From Rubrivivax sp. (lineage in GTDB: Bacteria > Pseudomonadota > Gammaproteobacteria > Burkholderiales > Burkholderiaceae): a stretch of DNA of 64,000 nucleotides. The position numbers and the translations under genes are program-made. Position 1 is the first letter of the stretch. Each line of letters opens with the position of its first letter. This document shows, one piece after another, positions 9,994 to 18,353 of the stretch. Location of the stretch: positions 1 to 64,000 of the forward strand of contig JAEUOZ010000027.1 of NCBI GenBank assembly GCA_016790225.1, given 5' to 3'. The notes under the pieces are model-generated. The model did not search any database, was not told the origin of the DNA, and saw only the letters and a list, made by a program, of their open reading frames with translations.

Positions 9994-10446
9994 TCAGTGG
10001 AGTATCGACGGCGTCTCGCGCAGCGTCGGGGGCGCCTCGCCCAGCTGCCCGGGGCTGGCGTGGTGGGCCACCATGCGCCAGCCCAGCGCCGTCTTGATGT
10101 AGACGTTGGTGGCCAGCGTCCAGGCGCTCTGCGGGCCTTCCGTGGTCATCACCTGCACTCGCTCGGCCAGGTGGTGCACGGCGCTGTCCTGCGTGTGCAG
10201 GCGGTGCACCTGTTCCGGCTGCACCGGCACGGCGTTCTGCGCAAAGATGGCCTCGAAGCTGGCGCGGATGGCGGCCAGGCCGATGACCCGCGCGCCGCCC
10301 GGATGCACGCAGACGACTTCGTCGTCATCGGCCCAGACTGCCATCATCCGCTCGAGGTCGCCGGCCTGCATGGCCTCGTAGAACTGCGCCTCGGTATCGT
10401 CGGGCGAAGCCAGCAGGGCAGCGCGGGGAGGTGGTGTGCGGGGCAT
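9994..10446 (-). CDS. SnoaL-like / NTF2-fold protein
   Basis: A 150-residue protein of the SnoaL/DUF4440 type. It has the helix EAQFYEAMQAGDLERMMAVWADDDEVVCVHPGG and the strand AWTLATNVYIKTALGWRMVAHHAS. Such cone-shaped dimers bind small molecules or act as isomerases or dehydratases. No clear catalytic dyad can be assigned by eye. The ATG at 10446 gives a normal-sized domain; an upstream in-frame start would only add Cys-rich sequence. It follows purU on the same strand by 40 bases. Confidence 0.83.
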   Translation of the reverse strand: MPRTPPPRAALLASPDDTEAQFYEAMQAGDLERMMAVWADDDEVVCVHPGGARVIGLAAIRASFEAIFAQNAVPVQPEQVHRLHTQDSAVHHLAERVQVMTTEGPQSAWTLATNVYIKTALGWRMVAHHASPGQLGEAPPTLRETPSILH

Positions 10447-10486
10447 GGCGAGGCAGGTGCTGCAGGGGCGGGCCGCGGCGGCGTGC

Positions 10487-11371
10487 TCAGCGGAAGACCA
10501 CGGTCTTGTGGCCGTTGACCAGCACGCGGTGCTCGACATGCCAGCGCAGGGCGCGTGCCAGCACCACACATTCGACATCGCGCCCGACGGCGGTGAGATC
10601 CTCGGCCGACAGCGAATGGTCCACGCGCGCCACGTCCTGCTCGATGATGGGGCCCTCGTCCAGATCGGACGTGACGTAGTGGGCCGTGGCGCCGATCAGC
10701 TTCACGCCGCGCGCATGGGCTTGCGCGTAGGGCCGCGCGCCCTTGAAGCTGGGCAGGAAGCTGTGGTGGATGTTGATCGCGCGGCCGTCCATGCGCTCGC
10801 AGAAGGCGGGGCTGAGGATCTGCATGTAGCGCGCCAGCACCACCAGATCGATGCGCGCCTCTTCCATCAAGGCCTCGATGCGCTGCTCTTGTGCGCGCTT
10901 GGCGGCCGCATCCTTGCCGTCGGCCAGCGGCAGGTGATGGAAGGGGATGCCGTAGCTCGCGGCCAGATCGGCAAAGTCGGCGTGGTTGGAGACGATGGCC
11001 GGGATCTCGATCGGCAATTGCCCGCTCTTCCAGCGGAACAGCAGGTCGTTCAGGCAATGGCCGAAACGGCTGACCATCAGCATCACGCGCGATCGCTGCG
11101 CCAGGCGGTGAAAGCGCACCTGCATGCCGAACTGCTGGCGCGTGTGGCCGAAGAGCTTGTCCAGCGTGGCGCCATCGTCCAGCTGCTCCGGCGCGGCGAA
11201 GTGCACGCGCATGAAGAACAGGCCCGTGGCGTCCTCGCCCTCGACATCGCCGAACTGCTGCGAATCCAGGATGTTGCAGCCGGCCTGGTAGAGCAGGCCC
11301 GAGACGGCATGCACGATGCCGGTGGTGTCGCGGCAGGACAGCGTCAGGACAAATTCGCGCTCACGCGCCAT
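10487..11371 (-). CDS. purU: Formyltetrahydrofolate deformylase
   Basis: A 294-residue enzyme that hydrolyses 10-formyl-tetrahydrofolate to formate and tetrahydrofolate. An N-terminal ACT-like domain (residues 4-85, starting LTLSCRDTTGIVHAVS) precedes a formyltransferase-type domain. Active-site features are Asn and His in INIHHSFLPSFKGA and the Asp in TSDLDEGPIIEQ. In enterics the ACT domain senses Met/Gly. It sits in a minus-strand run after the zf-CHCC gene (25-base gap). Confidence 0.95.
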   Translation of the reverse strand: MAREREFVLTLSCRDTTGIVHAVSGLLYQAGCNILDSQQFGDVEGEDATGLFFMRVHFAAPEQLDDGATLDKLFGHTRQQFGMQVRFHRLAQRSRVMLMVSRFGHCLNDLLFRWKSGQLPIEIPAIVSNHADFADLAASYGIPFHHLPLADGKDAAAKRAQEQRIEALMEEARIDLVVLARYMQILSPAFCERMDGRAINIHHSFLPSFKGARPYAQAHARGVKLIGATAHYVTSDLDEGPIIEQDVARVDHSLSAEDLTAVGRDVECVVLARALRWHVEHRVLVNGHKTVVFR

Positions 11372-11396
11372 GGCAGCGGGCCGGCAGCAAGCCGGC

Positions 11397-11606
11397 TCAG
11401 TGGTGGCCCAGGCGCTCGCCGGGCTTGAGGCGGTACTCGGTGCCGCAGTAGGGGCAGCGGCCGTGGGCTTCGGTGCTGAGGTCGATGAAGACCTTGGGGT
11501 GGTTGCTCCACAAGGGCATCTTCGGGTTGGGGCAGGCGATGACGCCAGGTCCCTGCAGATCCTTGGCGGTGACTTCGACGATGGCCTTGGCGGCGCTGCT
11601 GCTCAT
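11397..11606 (-). CDS. Zinc-finger domain protein (zf-CHCC, NDUFS6-like)
   Basis: A 69-residue protein with the zf-CHCC pattern: Cys in VIACPNP, a His in WSNHPKVFIDL, and CPYC in GRCPYCGTEYRL, expected to bind one zinc ion. It is the bacterial relative of the complex I accessory subunit NDUFS6. In Burkholderiales it usually neighbours ilvE, as here (34-base gap). No respiratory complex I genes are in the window, so its role is open. Confidence 0.9.
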   Translation of the reverse strand: MSSSAAKAIVEVTAKDLQGPGVIACPNPKMPLWSNHPKVFIDLSTEAHGRCPYCGTEYRLKPGERLGHH

Positions 11607-11640
11607 GTCGGTGCTTGGGTTGGGTGTCTGCGGGTGCGGC

Positions 11641-12564
11641 TCACACGGGTGTCAGCCACGCGGCGTACTTCGGGTTGCGGCCGTTGACGATGTCGAAGAA
11701 GGCGGCCTGGATCTTCTCGGTGATCGGCCCGCGCGAACCCTGGCCCAGCGTGATGCGGTCCAGTTCGCGGATGGGCGTCACTTCGGCCGCGGTGCCCGTG
11801 AAGAAGGCTTCGTCGCAGATGTAGACCTCATCGCGCGTGATGCGCTTTTCGACGAGCTTCAGCCCGTGGTCCTGGCAGATCGCGAAGATGGTGTCGCGCG
11901 TGATGCCATTGAGTGCGCCGGCCGACAGATCGGGCGTGTAGACCACGCCCTTCCTGATGATGAACAGGTTCTCGCCCGCGCCTTCGGAGACGAAGCCGGA
12001 GGCATCCAGCAGCAGGGCCTCGTCGTAACCTTCGTCCGTGGCTTCCATGTTGGCCAGGATGCTGTTGGTGTAGTTGCTCACCGCCTTGGCCTGCGTCATC
12101 GTGATGTTGACGTGGTGCCGCGTGTAGCTGCTGGTCTTCACGCGGATGCCGCGCTTGAGGCCCTCTTCGCCCAGGTAGGCGCCCCAGGGCCAGGCGGCCA
12201 CCATCAGGTGGATGGTGTTGCCCTTGGGGCTGACGCCCAGCTTCTTGTCGCCGATCCAGGTGAGCGGGCGCAGGTAGCAGCTTTCCAGCTGGTTGACGCG
12301 CACCACCTCGCGCTGCGCCTCCATCACCTGGTCCACGGTGAAGGGGATCGTCATGCGCAGGATCTTGGCGCTGTTGAAGAGGCGCTCGGTGTGCTCGCGC
12401 AGGCGGAAGATGGCCGTGCCGCGGGCCGTGTTGTAGGCCCGCACGCCTTCGAAGGCGCCGCAGCCGTAGTGCAGCGTGTGGCTCAGCACATGGATCTTGG
12501 CCTCACGCCATTCGACGAGCTGGCCGTCCATCCAGATCTTGCCGTCGCGGTCGGACATCGACAT
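11641..12564 (-). CDS. ilvE: Branched-chain amino acid aminotransferase
   Basis: A 307-residue class IV PLP-dependent transaminase that performs the last step of Leu, Ile and Val synthesis with glutamate as amino donor. The PLP lysine is in QAKAVSNYTNS, and FVSEGAGENLF is the class IV signature. The N-terminus MSMSDRDGKIWMDGQLVEW and the total length are those of IlvE. The zf-CHCC gene and purU follow it. Confidence 0.95.
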   Translation of the reverse strand: MSMSDRDGKIWMDGQLVEWREAKIHVLSHTLHYGCGAFEGVRAYNTARGTAIFRLREHTERLFNSAKILRMTIPFTVDQVMEAQREVVRVNQLESCYLRPLTWIGDKKLGVSPKGNTIHLMVAAWPWGAYLGEEGLKRGIRVKTSSYTRHHVNITMTQAKAVSNYTNSILANMEATDEGYDEALLLDASGFVSEGAGENLFIIRKGVVYTPDLSAGALNGITRDTIFAICQDHGLKLVEKRITRDEVYICDEAFFTGTAAEVTPIRELDRITLGQGSRGPITEKIQAAFFDIVNGRNPKYAAWLTPV

Positions 12565-12616
12565 GGGATTCTTCCTCGTGCGGGGCGCGCGGAGTGCGCG
12601 CTGCCAACCCGCGATT

Positions 12617-13060
12617 CTAGTTGTGCGACTCTGCGGACGATGCGGCCGGCGCCGGCTGGTTCACCGCGGCGGCGCCAGCGCCGGCTTCGGCCGCGCGCTC
12701 CAGCGTCCAGCGTGTCACGCGGCCCCCCGCGAGCTCGATGACGACCCGGTCCCCGGCCTCGTCGGCCCAGGCGAAGGTCTCCGGCGTGTCGGCCAGCTTG
12801 CGGCCCAGGCTGCGCGTCAGCGGCAGGACCTCCAGCAGGCGCATCCCGGCACGCAGGCGCGCGTGCAGCATCACCGCGCTGGGCACCTGCCCGACCGGCG
12901 CCTGGCTGGCCTGCCGCATCACGCGCACCACACGGCTGAACTGCAGCAGCATCCAGAACACGACCACCGTGACACCCAGCACCACGCCAGGCCAGCCCCA
13001 TTGCAGGTAGCCCACCGCGATGGCCAGCACCGCCAGCGACCAGCCGACGATCGGGTTCAT
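12617..13060 (-). CDS. Small membrane protein of unknown function
   Basis: A 147-residue protein with two closely spaced N-terminal hydrophobic segments (residues about 4-40), then a soluble domain with LHARLRAGMRLLEVLPLTRSLGRKL and an Ala/Pro-rich tail. Homologues are widespread in Comamonadaceae-type genomes without known function. The start overlaps the stop of the upstream gene (ATGA), indicating coupled translation. It lies 52 bases before ilvE on the same strand. Confidence 0.75.
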   Translation of the reverse strand: MNPIVGWSLAVLAIAVGYLQWGWPGVVLGVTVVVFWMLLQFSRVVRVMRQASQAPVGQVPSAVMLHARLRAGMRLLEVLPLTRSLGRKLADTPETFAWADEAGDRVVIELAGGRVTRWTLERAAEAGAGAAAVNQPAPAASSAESHN

Positions 13061-13425
13061 GGCTGCACAGCCGCCCGCTCGAACGGGTTGTCGGCATGTG
13101 CGCAGCCGCCGCACAGCCAGGCCCAGGCGCCGGCCAGCAGGTAGGCCGGCACGAAGAACGGCCCCCACGCCTCGTACTGGCGCACATGGCTGCGCTCATG
13201 CGCACCCAGGCGGTCGGCCTCGGCGGCGCTGACGGCCAGGATGACATGGCCCAGCGTGAGGGCGGCAAAGGGGCTGCGGGCGGCCAGCCTGCCCAGGCGG
13301 CCGCCCACGCACTCCAGCGTGCCCGCCCGCACGCGCCATCGTCCGCCCAGCGCCCAGCCGATCAGGCCCAGCAGCAGGCCGAGCAGGGTCCAGGGCAGGG
13401 GCCACAGGTGTCGAAGGAGGATCAC
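13057..13425 (-). CDS. Small membrane protein with HExxH motif
   Basis: A 122-residue protein starting at GTG. It has a hydrophobic N-terminal helix (about 4-24) and a motif HERSHVRQYEAWGPFFVPAYLLA near residues 76-98, with a hydrophobic helix inside it. HERSH fits the HExxH zinc-peptidase pattern and is followed by a conserved-looking QYE and DNPFE. It may be a minimal membrane metalloprotease relative, but no third ligand can be proven. Its stop overlaps the next start by 4 bases. The GTG was chosen because no ATG precedes the hydrophobic start within a sensible distance. Confidence 0.7.
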   Translation of the reverse strand: MILLRHLWPLPWTLLGLLLGLIGWALGGRWRVRAGTLECVGGRLGRLAARSPFAALTLGHVILAVSAAEADRLGAHERSHVRQYEAWGPFFVPAYLLAGAWAWLCGGCAHADNPFERAAVQP

Positions 13426-13463
13426 GGGGCGTGACTGTAGCGAAGGTGGCGTGCGACGGCTTT

Positions 13464-13489
13464 CGGCTGCTTCCGGCCAAGAACAGCCG
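13464..13489 (+). repeat. Hairpin repeat, left flank of the catabolic cassette
   Basis: Stem CGGCTG-(bulged C)-TTC pairs with GAA-CAGCCG around the loop CGGCCAA. The same architecture and loop core (GGCC-A-G) recur at 21324-21348. The surrounding 155 bases (13426-13580) hold no gene. Reading frames here look like fragments of the short dispersed intergenic repeats common in this order. Confidence 0.6.
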
Positions 13490-13580
13490 TTCCGTCTCGC
13501 GGCCGGAAAGCGACATCCGATACGCAGAACCAATGCACGGAAAACTGGTCGCACGTCGTCCATCGGTCGCCGCACGCAAG

Positions 13581-14471
13581 TCAACTCTCGGGATGCGCAG
13601 ACGAGAAAAGCTCCACCACGCGCGACGCCGCGGGGGAAAGGTAGGCCTTGGCGCGGTGTGAGACGACCAGGCGCCGATGCATCGTGGCATCCTTGATCGC
13701 AACCTCCTTCAACATCGTGCGGCCGCCTCGAGCCTGGAGGTGATGCCGCGAGATGAAGCTCAGCAGGCCGGTCCGCTCGATTAGCGTAGGCAGCATGAGC
13801 AACATCGTCGACTCGACCTGAACGCGCGGGCGGGGCAGGCGCTTGCGATCGAACGTGTGGTCGAGCCAGTCCCGGGTGGGAGCGCCGGGCGGCTGCAAAG
13901 CCCAGCGATAGCCGACAAGGTCCTTCATGGTGGGCGTGCCACGCAGCAGTTCGTGCTTCGCGCTGGCCGCGACGACGATGGCATCCTCCGCGATGACCTT
14001 GGAGGCGAAACCGTCCTCGATGGCACTTGCGGTACCCACCATCAGGTCGATCTCCCCAGAGCGCAGAAGCGGCTTCAGCGTGTCGACGAGCGCGACGGTG
14101 GTCCTCAGCGTCACCTCGGGTGCCTCGACCAGCAGCTGTTCCGCGACGGAGGGCAGGAGGAATTGCGCGGCGGTGGGCACGATGCCGATGCGCACGTGAC
14201 CGGTGAGGCCCTTCCCAATGGCGGAGAGCTCTTGCCGCGCGTCTTCGGCGTCGAAGCGGATCCTTTGAGCCCACTTCTGCATCACCTTGCCCGCCTCGGT
14301 GAGCCGGATGCCGCGCCCGGACTTCTCAAGCAGTGCGGCGCCGCAGGCCTGTTCCAGCCGTCGGATGCAACTGCTCAACGCGGGCTGGGTTCGATGGAGC
14401 CTGGCCGACGCGCGACCCATGTGCTGAAGCTCGGCGATCGTCTCGAAGTAACGCAGGTCCCGAAGATCCAT
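13581..14471 (-). CDS. LysR-type transcriptional regulator of the cassette
   Basis: A 296-residue LysR regulator. The N-terminal winged helix-turn-helix occupies residues 1-60 (LRYFETIAELQHMGRASARLHRTQPALSSCIRRLE), followed by a two-lobed effector domain. It is divergent from the first Bug receptor gene with 134 bases between starts, the usual arrangement for control of the facing operon. A TTTA-N8-TAAA box lies between them. The start at 14471 places the HTH at the very N-terminus; an earlier in-frame ATG would add 32 unlikely residues. The inducer is presumably the pathway substrate or an intermediate. Confidence 0.92.
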   Translation of the reverse strand: MDLRDLRYFETIAELQHMGRASARLHRTQPALSSCIRRLEQACGAALLEKSGRGIRLTEAGKVMQKWAQRIRFDAEDARQELSAIGKGLTGHVRIGIVPTAAQFLLPSVAEQLLVEAPEVTLRTTVALVDTLKPLLRSGEIDLMVGTASAIEDGFASKVIAEDAIVVAASAKHELLRGTPTMKDLVGYRWALQPPGAPTRDWLDHTFDRKRLPRPRVQVESTMLLMLPTLIERTGLLSFISRHHLQARGGRTMLKEVAIKDATMHRRLVVSHRAKAYLSPAASRVVELFSSAHPES

Positions 14472-14484
14472 AGCAAAAGCTCTG

Positions 14485-14500
14485 TTTATGAGTCTGTAAA
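14485..14500. promoter_or_regulatory. Candidate LysR binding site (TTTA-N8-TAAA)
   Basis: Inverted repeat TTTA...TAAA containing the T-N11-A core expected for LysR-type regulators, 14 bases upstream of the regulator start and 105 bases before the divergent receptor gene. It sits in the AT-richest part of the region. Confidence 0.45.
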
Positions 14501-14605
14501 AAGAATCGATTGGACTGTAGCGCCGAGTCGCCCAATACTGAAGCCCAACGACTGCCACGGGCCCCAAGTCCGAACGAGCAGCGACAGACGAACCCCGGAG
14601 ACAAG

Positions 14606-15574
14606 ATGCAATTCCGTCGTCGCGCCACGCTGGCGCTCATCGCCTCCATGCTCAGCGCTGGCGCCTTCGCACAGGCGTGGCCCGCGAAGCCCATCCGCAT
14701 CGTCGTGCCCTTTCCGCCGGGCGGAGGCACGGACATCATTGCCCGTGAGACGAGCCAGCGCGTGGCCAAGGCCACCGGCTGGACCTTCGTGATCGACAAC
14801 AAGCCGGGCGCAGGTGGCAACCTGGGCGTCGACTCGGTGGCCAAATCGCCGGCCGACGGCTACACGATCGTGCTCGGCCAATCGAGCAACCTGGCGATCA
14901 ACCCGACGCTGTACTCGAAGCTGCCGTACGACCCGCAGAAGGACCTGATGCCGATCGTGCTGGTGGCCAATGCGCCGCTGGTGATGGTCACCGGCATGAA
15001 CACGCCCTACAAGTCACTGGCCGATGTCGTGAACGCAGCCAAGGCCAAGCCGGGGCAGATCAACTTCGCATCGCCCGGCAACGGTACGGTGGCGCACTTG
15101 ACCAGCGAGCTGTTCCAGAAGGCGGCCGGCGTGAAGACGCAGCACGTGCCGTACAAGGGTGCGGCGCAGGCGCTGACCGATGTCATCAGCGGCACGGTGG
15201 ACCTGTACATGTCCTCGGTGCCGACGCTGTTGGGCCAGATCAAGCAAGGCAAGCTGCGGCCTCTGGCAGTCACCTCGGCCAAGCGCGTCGACGACCTGCC
15301 CGCGGTGCCGACGATCAACGAGTCCGGCTACAAGGGTTTTGACGCCGTCACCTGGTTCGGCCTGCTGGCGCCCGTCGGCACGCCGAAGGACGTGATCGCC
15401 CGGCTGAACGCCGAGTTCAACAAGGCGTTGAAAGATCCGGAACTCGTCAAGCGCCTCGGCGACGAAGGCGCCGATACCGTCGGCGGCACGCCCGAGCAGT
15501 TCGCCGCGCTGATCCGCGACGAGATCCCGCGCTGGGGCAAGGTAGTGAAGGAATCCGGCGCGAAGGTCGACTGA
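14606..15574 (+). CDS. Bug-family (TctC) tripartite tricarboxylate receptor protein
   Basis: A 322-residue periplasmic binding protein. It has a Sec signal peptide (MQFRRRATLALIASMLSAGAFAQ) and then the Bug signature AWPAKPIRIVVPFPPGGGTD. Other landmarks are IDNKPGAGGNLG, PADGYTI, HVPYKGAAQA and TWFGLLAP. Bug proteins bind carboxylates, amino acids or amides and feed TctAB membrane subunits, none of which are encoded here. It is the first gene of the LysR-facing operon. GGAG precedes the chosen ATG. Confidence 0.92.
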   Translation: MQFRRRATLALIASMLSAGAFAQAWPAKPIRIVVPFPPGGGTDIIARETSQRVAKATGWTFVIDNKPGAGGNLGVDSVAKSPADGYTIVLGQSSNLAINPTLYSKLPYDPQKDLMPIVLVANAPLVMVTGMNTPYKSLADVVNAAKAKPGQINFASPGNGTVAHLTSELFQKAAGVKTQHVPYKGAAQALTDVISGTVDLYMSSVPTLLGQIKQGKLRPLAVTSAKRVDDLPAVPTINESGYKGFDAVTWFGLLAPVGTPKDVIARLNAEFNKALKDPELVKRLGDEGADTVGGTPEQFAALIRDEIPRWGKVVKESGAKVD

Positions 15575-15630
15575 CCGACTCGCAAGCGCCGCCTTCGCAC
15601 AGCCAACCCGAACACCCCAAGGAGATTCGC

Positions 15631-16329
15631 ATGAGTCAAGCCGCTGCATTGCCCGATGTCGTCCGGAACATCGAACGCGTTGACGCGGGCGTGGTCGAAC
15701 AGGCCGCACGCTTCCCGTCCTCCATCCTCGCCGACGTCGCCGGGCGCCGGGGCGCGCTCAGCGGACGCATCGCGCCGCTGGCGCCGACGATGAAGCTCGC
15801 CGGCCCGGCGGTGACCGTAGAGGTGCGCCCGGGCGACAACCTGATGATCCACGCCGCCCTGGCGCTGGTGAAGCCCGGCGACGTGATCGTCGTCGACGGC
15901 AAGGGCGACCTGAACAGCGCGCTGATGGGCGAGATCATGTGCCAGCAGGCCGTCGCCCTCGGCGTGGCCGGCGTCGTGATCGACGGCGCGGTGCGCGACA
16001 GCGAGGCCATCCGCGAACTCGGATTCCCGATGTACGCCGCCGGATTGAACCCCAACGGGCCGACAAAGTTCGTGCCCGGGCGCGTGAACCACCCGATCTC
16101 GATCGGTGGCGTCACCGTCGAGCCCGGCGACCTGGTGGTCGCCGATGCCGACGGCGTGACCGTCGTCGAGCGCGCCAAGGCCGCCGCGATGTTGCCGCTG
16201 GCCGCCGAGAAGGTCGCCGCCGAAACCAAGCGCATCGCGGACATCAAGAGCCGCAAGGCCTTGCGTCCGGGCTGGCTGGACGGTGCGCTGCGCGCGGCCG
16301 GCGTGCTGAAGGAAGGGGAGTCGCTGTGA
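15631..16329 (+). CDS. RraA-like 4-carboxy-4-hydroxy-2-oxoadipate aldolase family protein
   Basis: A 232-residue RraA/HMG-aldolase-family enzyme. The active-site region GEIMCQQAVALGVAGVVIDG-AVRD carries the G-x20-R-D metal and substrate motif of class II pyruvate aldolases such as LigK/ProA. These cleave 4-carboxy-4-hydroxy-2-oxoadipate or hydroxymethylglutarate to pyruvate plus oxaloacetate or pyruvate, and often decarboxylate oxaloacetate. RraA itself (RNase E regulator) is shorter, about 160 residues, so an aldolase role is preferred. An AAGGAG site is spaced 6 bases from the ATG. The stop overlaps the next start by 4 bases. Confidence 0.87.
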   Translation: MSQAAALPDVVRNIERVDAGVVEQAARFPSSILADVAGRRGALSGRIAPLAPTMKLAGPAVTVEVRPGDNLMIHAALALVKPGDVIVVDGKGDLNSALMGEIMCQQAVALGVAGVVIDGAVRDSEAIRELGFPMYAAGLNPNGPTKFVPGRVNHPISIGGVTVEPGDLVVADADGVTVVERAKAAAMLPLAAEKVAAETKRIADIKSRKALRPGWLDGALRAAGVLKEGESL

Positions 16330-17249
16330 GTGCCGGGAAGCAAGCCGTCCTCGTGACGGCTGCCGACCTGGCGCCCGACGCGCTGGCGCTGCTGGGCAAC
16401 TACCAGGTCGTCTTCGCCGGGAAGACACCGTCCGAGGACGACGTCGTTGCGCTGTGCCGCCAGCACGACCCTGGCGCGATCATCGTGCGCTACAGCAAGG
16501 TCGGTGCCGCGGCGATGGACGCCGCCCCTAGCCTGAAAGTGATCTCCAAGCACGGCAGCGGTACCGACACCATCGACAAGGCCGCTGCAAGAGCTCGTGG
16601 CATCGAGGTGGTCGCGGCGGTCGGCGCCAACGCCGCGGCGGTGGCCGAGCAGGCCATGGCCCTGCTGCTCGCAGGCGCGAAATCGGTGGTGGCGCTGAAC
16701 GACCGCATGCACGCGGGCCATTGGGACAAGGCGACCCACAAGAGCATCGAACTCGAAGGCCGCACCGTCGGCGTGATCGGCCTGGGCGCCATCGGCATTC
16801 GCTTCGCGCGCATGGCCGATGCGATGGGCATGCGCGTGCTGGGATTCGACCCGTACGCGAAGGACTTGCCGGCCTACGTGCAGCGGGTCGAACTGGACAC
16901 AATCTGGCGCGAGGCCGACGCCATCTCGCTGCATTGCCCGCTGACGAGCGACAACGCCAATCTGCTGAACGCGCGCACCCTGTCGGCCTGCAAGGCGGGC
17001 GTGCTGATCGTCAACACCGCGCGCGGCGGGCTGATCGACGAAGCGGCGCTGCTCGACGCCGTTCGCTCGGGCCGCGTGGCCCATGCCGCGCTCGACAGCT
17101 TTGCCGTCGAGCCAATGACGGCGCTGCACCCGTTCCACGGGCAGGCCGGATTCACCCTCAGCCCGCACGTCGGTGGCGTGACGGCGGACGCGTACGTGAA
17201 GATGGGCGTGGCCGCTGCACGCAACGCGCTCGCCGTGCTGCGTCGCTGA
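16326..17249 (+). CDS. D-isomer specific 2-hydroxyacid dehydrogenase
   Basis: A 307-residue NAD(P)-dependent dehydrogenase that interconverts 2-hydroxy and 2-oxo acids. The Rossmann motif GLGAIG lies near residue 156. The catalytic Arg is in NTARGGLIDE, the Glu in SFAVEPMT and the His in LSPHVGG. It resembles phosphoglycerate dehydrogenase and hydroxypyruvate reductase without a regulatory domain. It starts at GTG in a GTGA overlap with the aldolase gene, so the two are probably made in fixed ratio and may act in sequence. Confidence 0.9.
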   Translation: MSAGKQAVLVTAADLAPDALALLGNYQVVFAGKTPSEDDVVALCRQHDPGAIIVRYSKVGAAAMDAAPSLKVISKHGSGTDTIDKAAARARGIEVVAAVGANAAAVAEQAMALLLAGAKSVVALNDRMHAGHWDKATHKSIELEGRTVGVIGLGAIGIRFARMADAMGMRVLGFDPYAKDLPAYVQRVELDTIWREADAISLHCPLTSDNANLLNARTLSACKAGVLIVNTARGGLIDEAALLDAVRSGRVAHAALDSFAVEPMTALHPFHGQAGFTLSPHVGGVTADAYVKMGVAAARNALAVLRR

Positions 17250-17263
17250 ACGAGGTAGCGACC

Positions 17264-18328
17264 ATGGCGCAGCGCTGGAAGCACGCCCCGCCGGGCGCCC
17301 GTTGGGGAGAGTTTGGGTCCGACGACCAGCGCGGCCGCATGAACCTCGTGACGCCGGCCAAGGTGATGCAAGGCATCGCCGAGGTGCGCGAGGGCCGCAC
17401 GTTCTGCCTGAGCCTGCCGCTCGACGTGCCGGGCGGACAGGTCATGAACCCGCGCCGCATCGCGCCACGCCGCTATGCGGTGCTGCGCGACGGCAAGAGC
17501 TCGGGCCAGCAGGGCTTCTGCTGGTCGTACGACGGCGAGGACGCCGAACTCACCGACGTCGTCAACGACGACGTGGTGCTGATGAGCCTGCAGTACTCGA
17601 CGCAGTGGGACAGCCTGGCCCACGTTGGCAGCCGCTTCGACGCCGATGGCGACGGCGTGCCGGAGATGGTGTTCTACAACGGCTTCCGCGCCGGCGAAGA
17701 GATCCGCGCCGGCGTGCCGGACCCCGCGGCCCCGGAACCCTTCGCCCGTTATCCCGGCCCCGAGGCGCGAGCCCTCGGCATCGAACGCCTGGCCGAGCAT
17801 GGCGTGCAGGGCCGTGGCGTGATGATCGATCTGGAGCATCACATCGGCCGAAAGCGTCAGGCCGTGGGCTACGACGCCTTGATGCGGGTGCTCGAGGCCG
17901 ATGCGGTCGACGTCGAAGCCGGCGACATGGTGTGCCTGCACACCGGGTTCGCCGACACGCTGCTCGGGATGAACCGCCAGCCCGACGTGCAGCGTCTGCA
18001 CGAGACCGGCACCGGGCTCGACGGCTGGGACGCGAAGCTGCTGAACTGGATCGTCGACACGAAGCTGGCGTGCCTGCTGGCCGACAACCCGGCGGTGGAA
18101 CTCGTCGTGCCGAAGCTGCAGACGCCCACGCCGATGCGCCGTCCGCGGCTGCCGCTGCACGAGCACTGCCTGTTCAAGAACGGCATCCCGCTCGGCGAGC
18201 TCTGGTACCTGACCGAACTCGCCACCTGGCTGCGTGCCCATCGCCGCACGCGCTTCCTGCTGACTGCGCCGCCGCTGCGCCTGCCCGGCGCCGTCGGGTC
18301 GCCGGCAACGCCGATCGCGACGGTCTGA
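17264..18328 (+). CDS. Cyclase family protein (kynurenine formamidase-like hydrolase)
   Basis: A 354-residue member of the cyclase family (PF04199 type), metal-dependent hydrolases that open amide or lactone rings. The metal-binding segment reads STQWDSLAHVGSRFD, with D-x3-H as in the larger members of the family. MIDLEHH and the acid DMVCLHTGF follow. This longer subgroup is common next to Bug receptors. It has a GAGGT ribosome site and starts 14 bases after the dehydrogenase. Substrate unknown. Confidence 0.86.
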   Translation: MAQRWKHAPPGARWGEFGSDDQRGRMNLVTPAKVMQGIAEVREGRTFCLSLPLDVPGGQVMNPRRIAPRRYAVLRDGKSSGQQGFCWSYDGEDAELTDVVNDDVVLMSLQYSTQWDSLAHVGSRFDADGDGVPEMVFYNGFRAGEEIRAGVPDPAAPEPFARYPGPEARALGIERLAEHGVQGRGVMIDLEHHIGRKRQAVGYDALMRVLEADAVDVEAGDMVCLHTGFADTLLGMNRQPDVQRLHETGTGLDGWDAKLLNWIVDTKLACLLADNPAVELVVPKLQTPTPMRRPRLPLHEHCLFKNGIPLGELWYLTELATWLRAHRRTRFLLTAPPLRLPGAVGSPATPIATV

Positions 18329-18353
18329 CCGAACCACAACCAAGGAGACGCTC

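Noticed and set aside
13426..13580. A 76-codon plus-strand frame (13431-13661) considered as a small gene
   Set aside because: No ribosome site, it runs into the opposing LysR gene, and its first half is the hairpin repeat; it looks like repeat-derived sequence.
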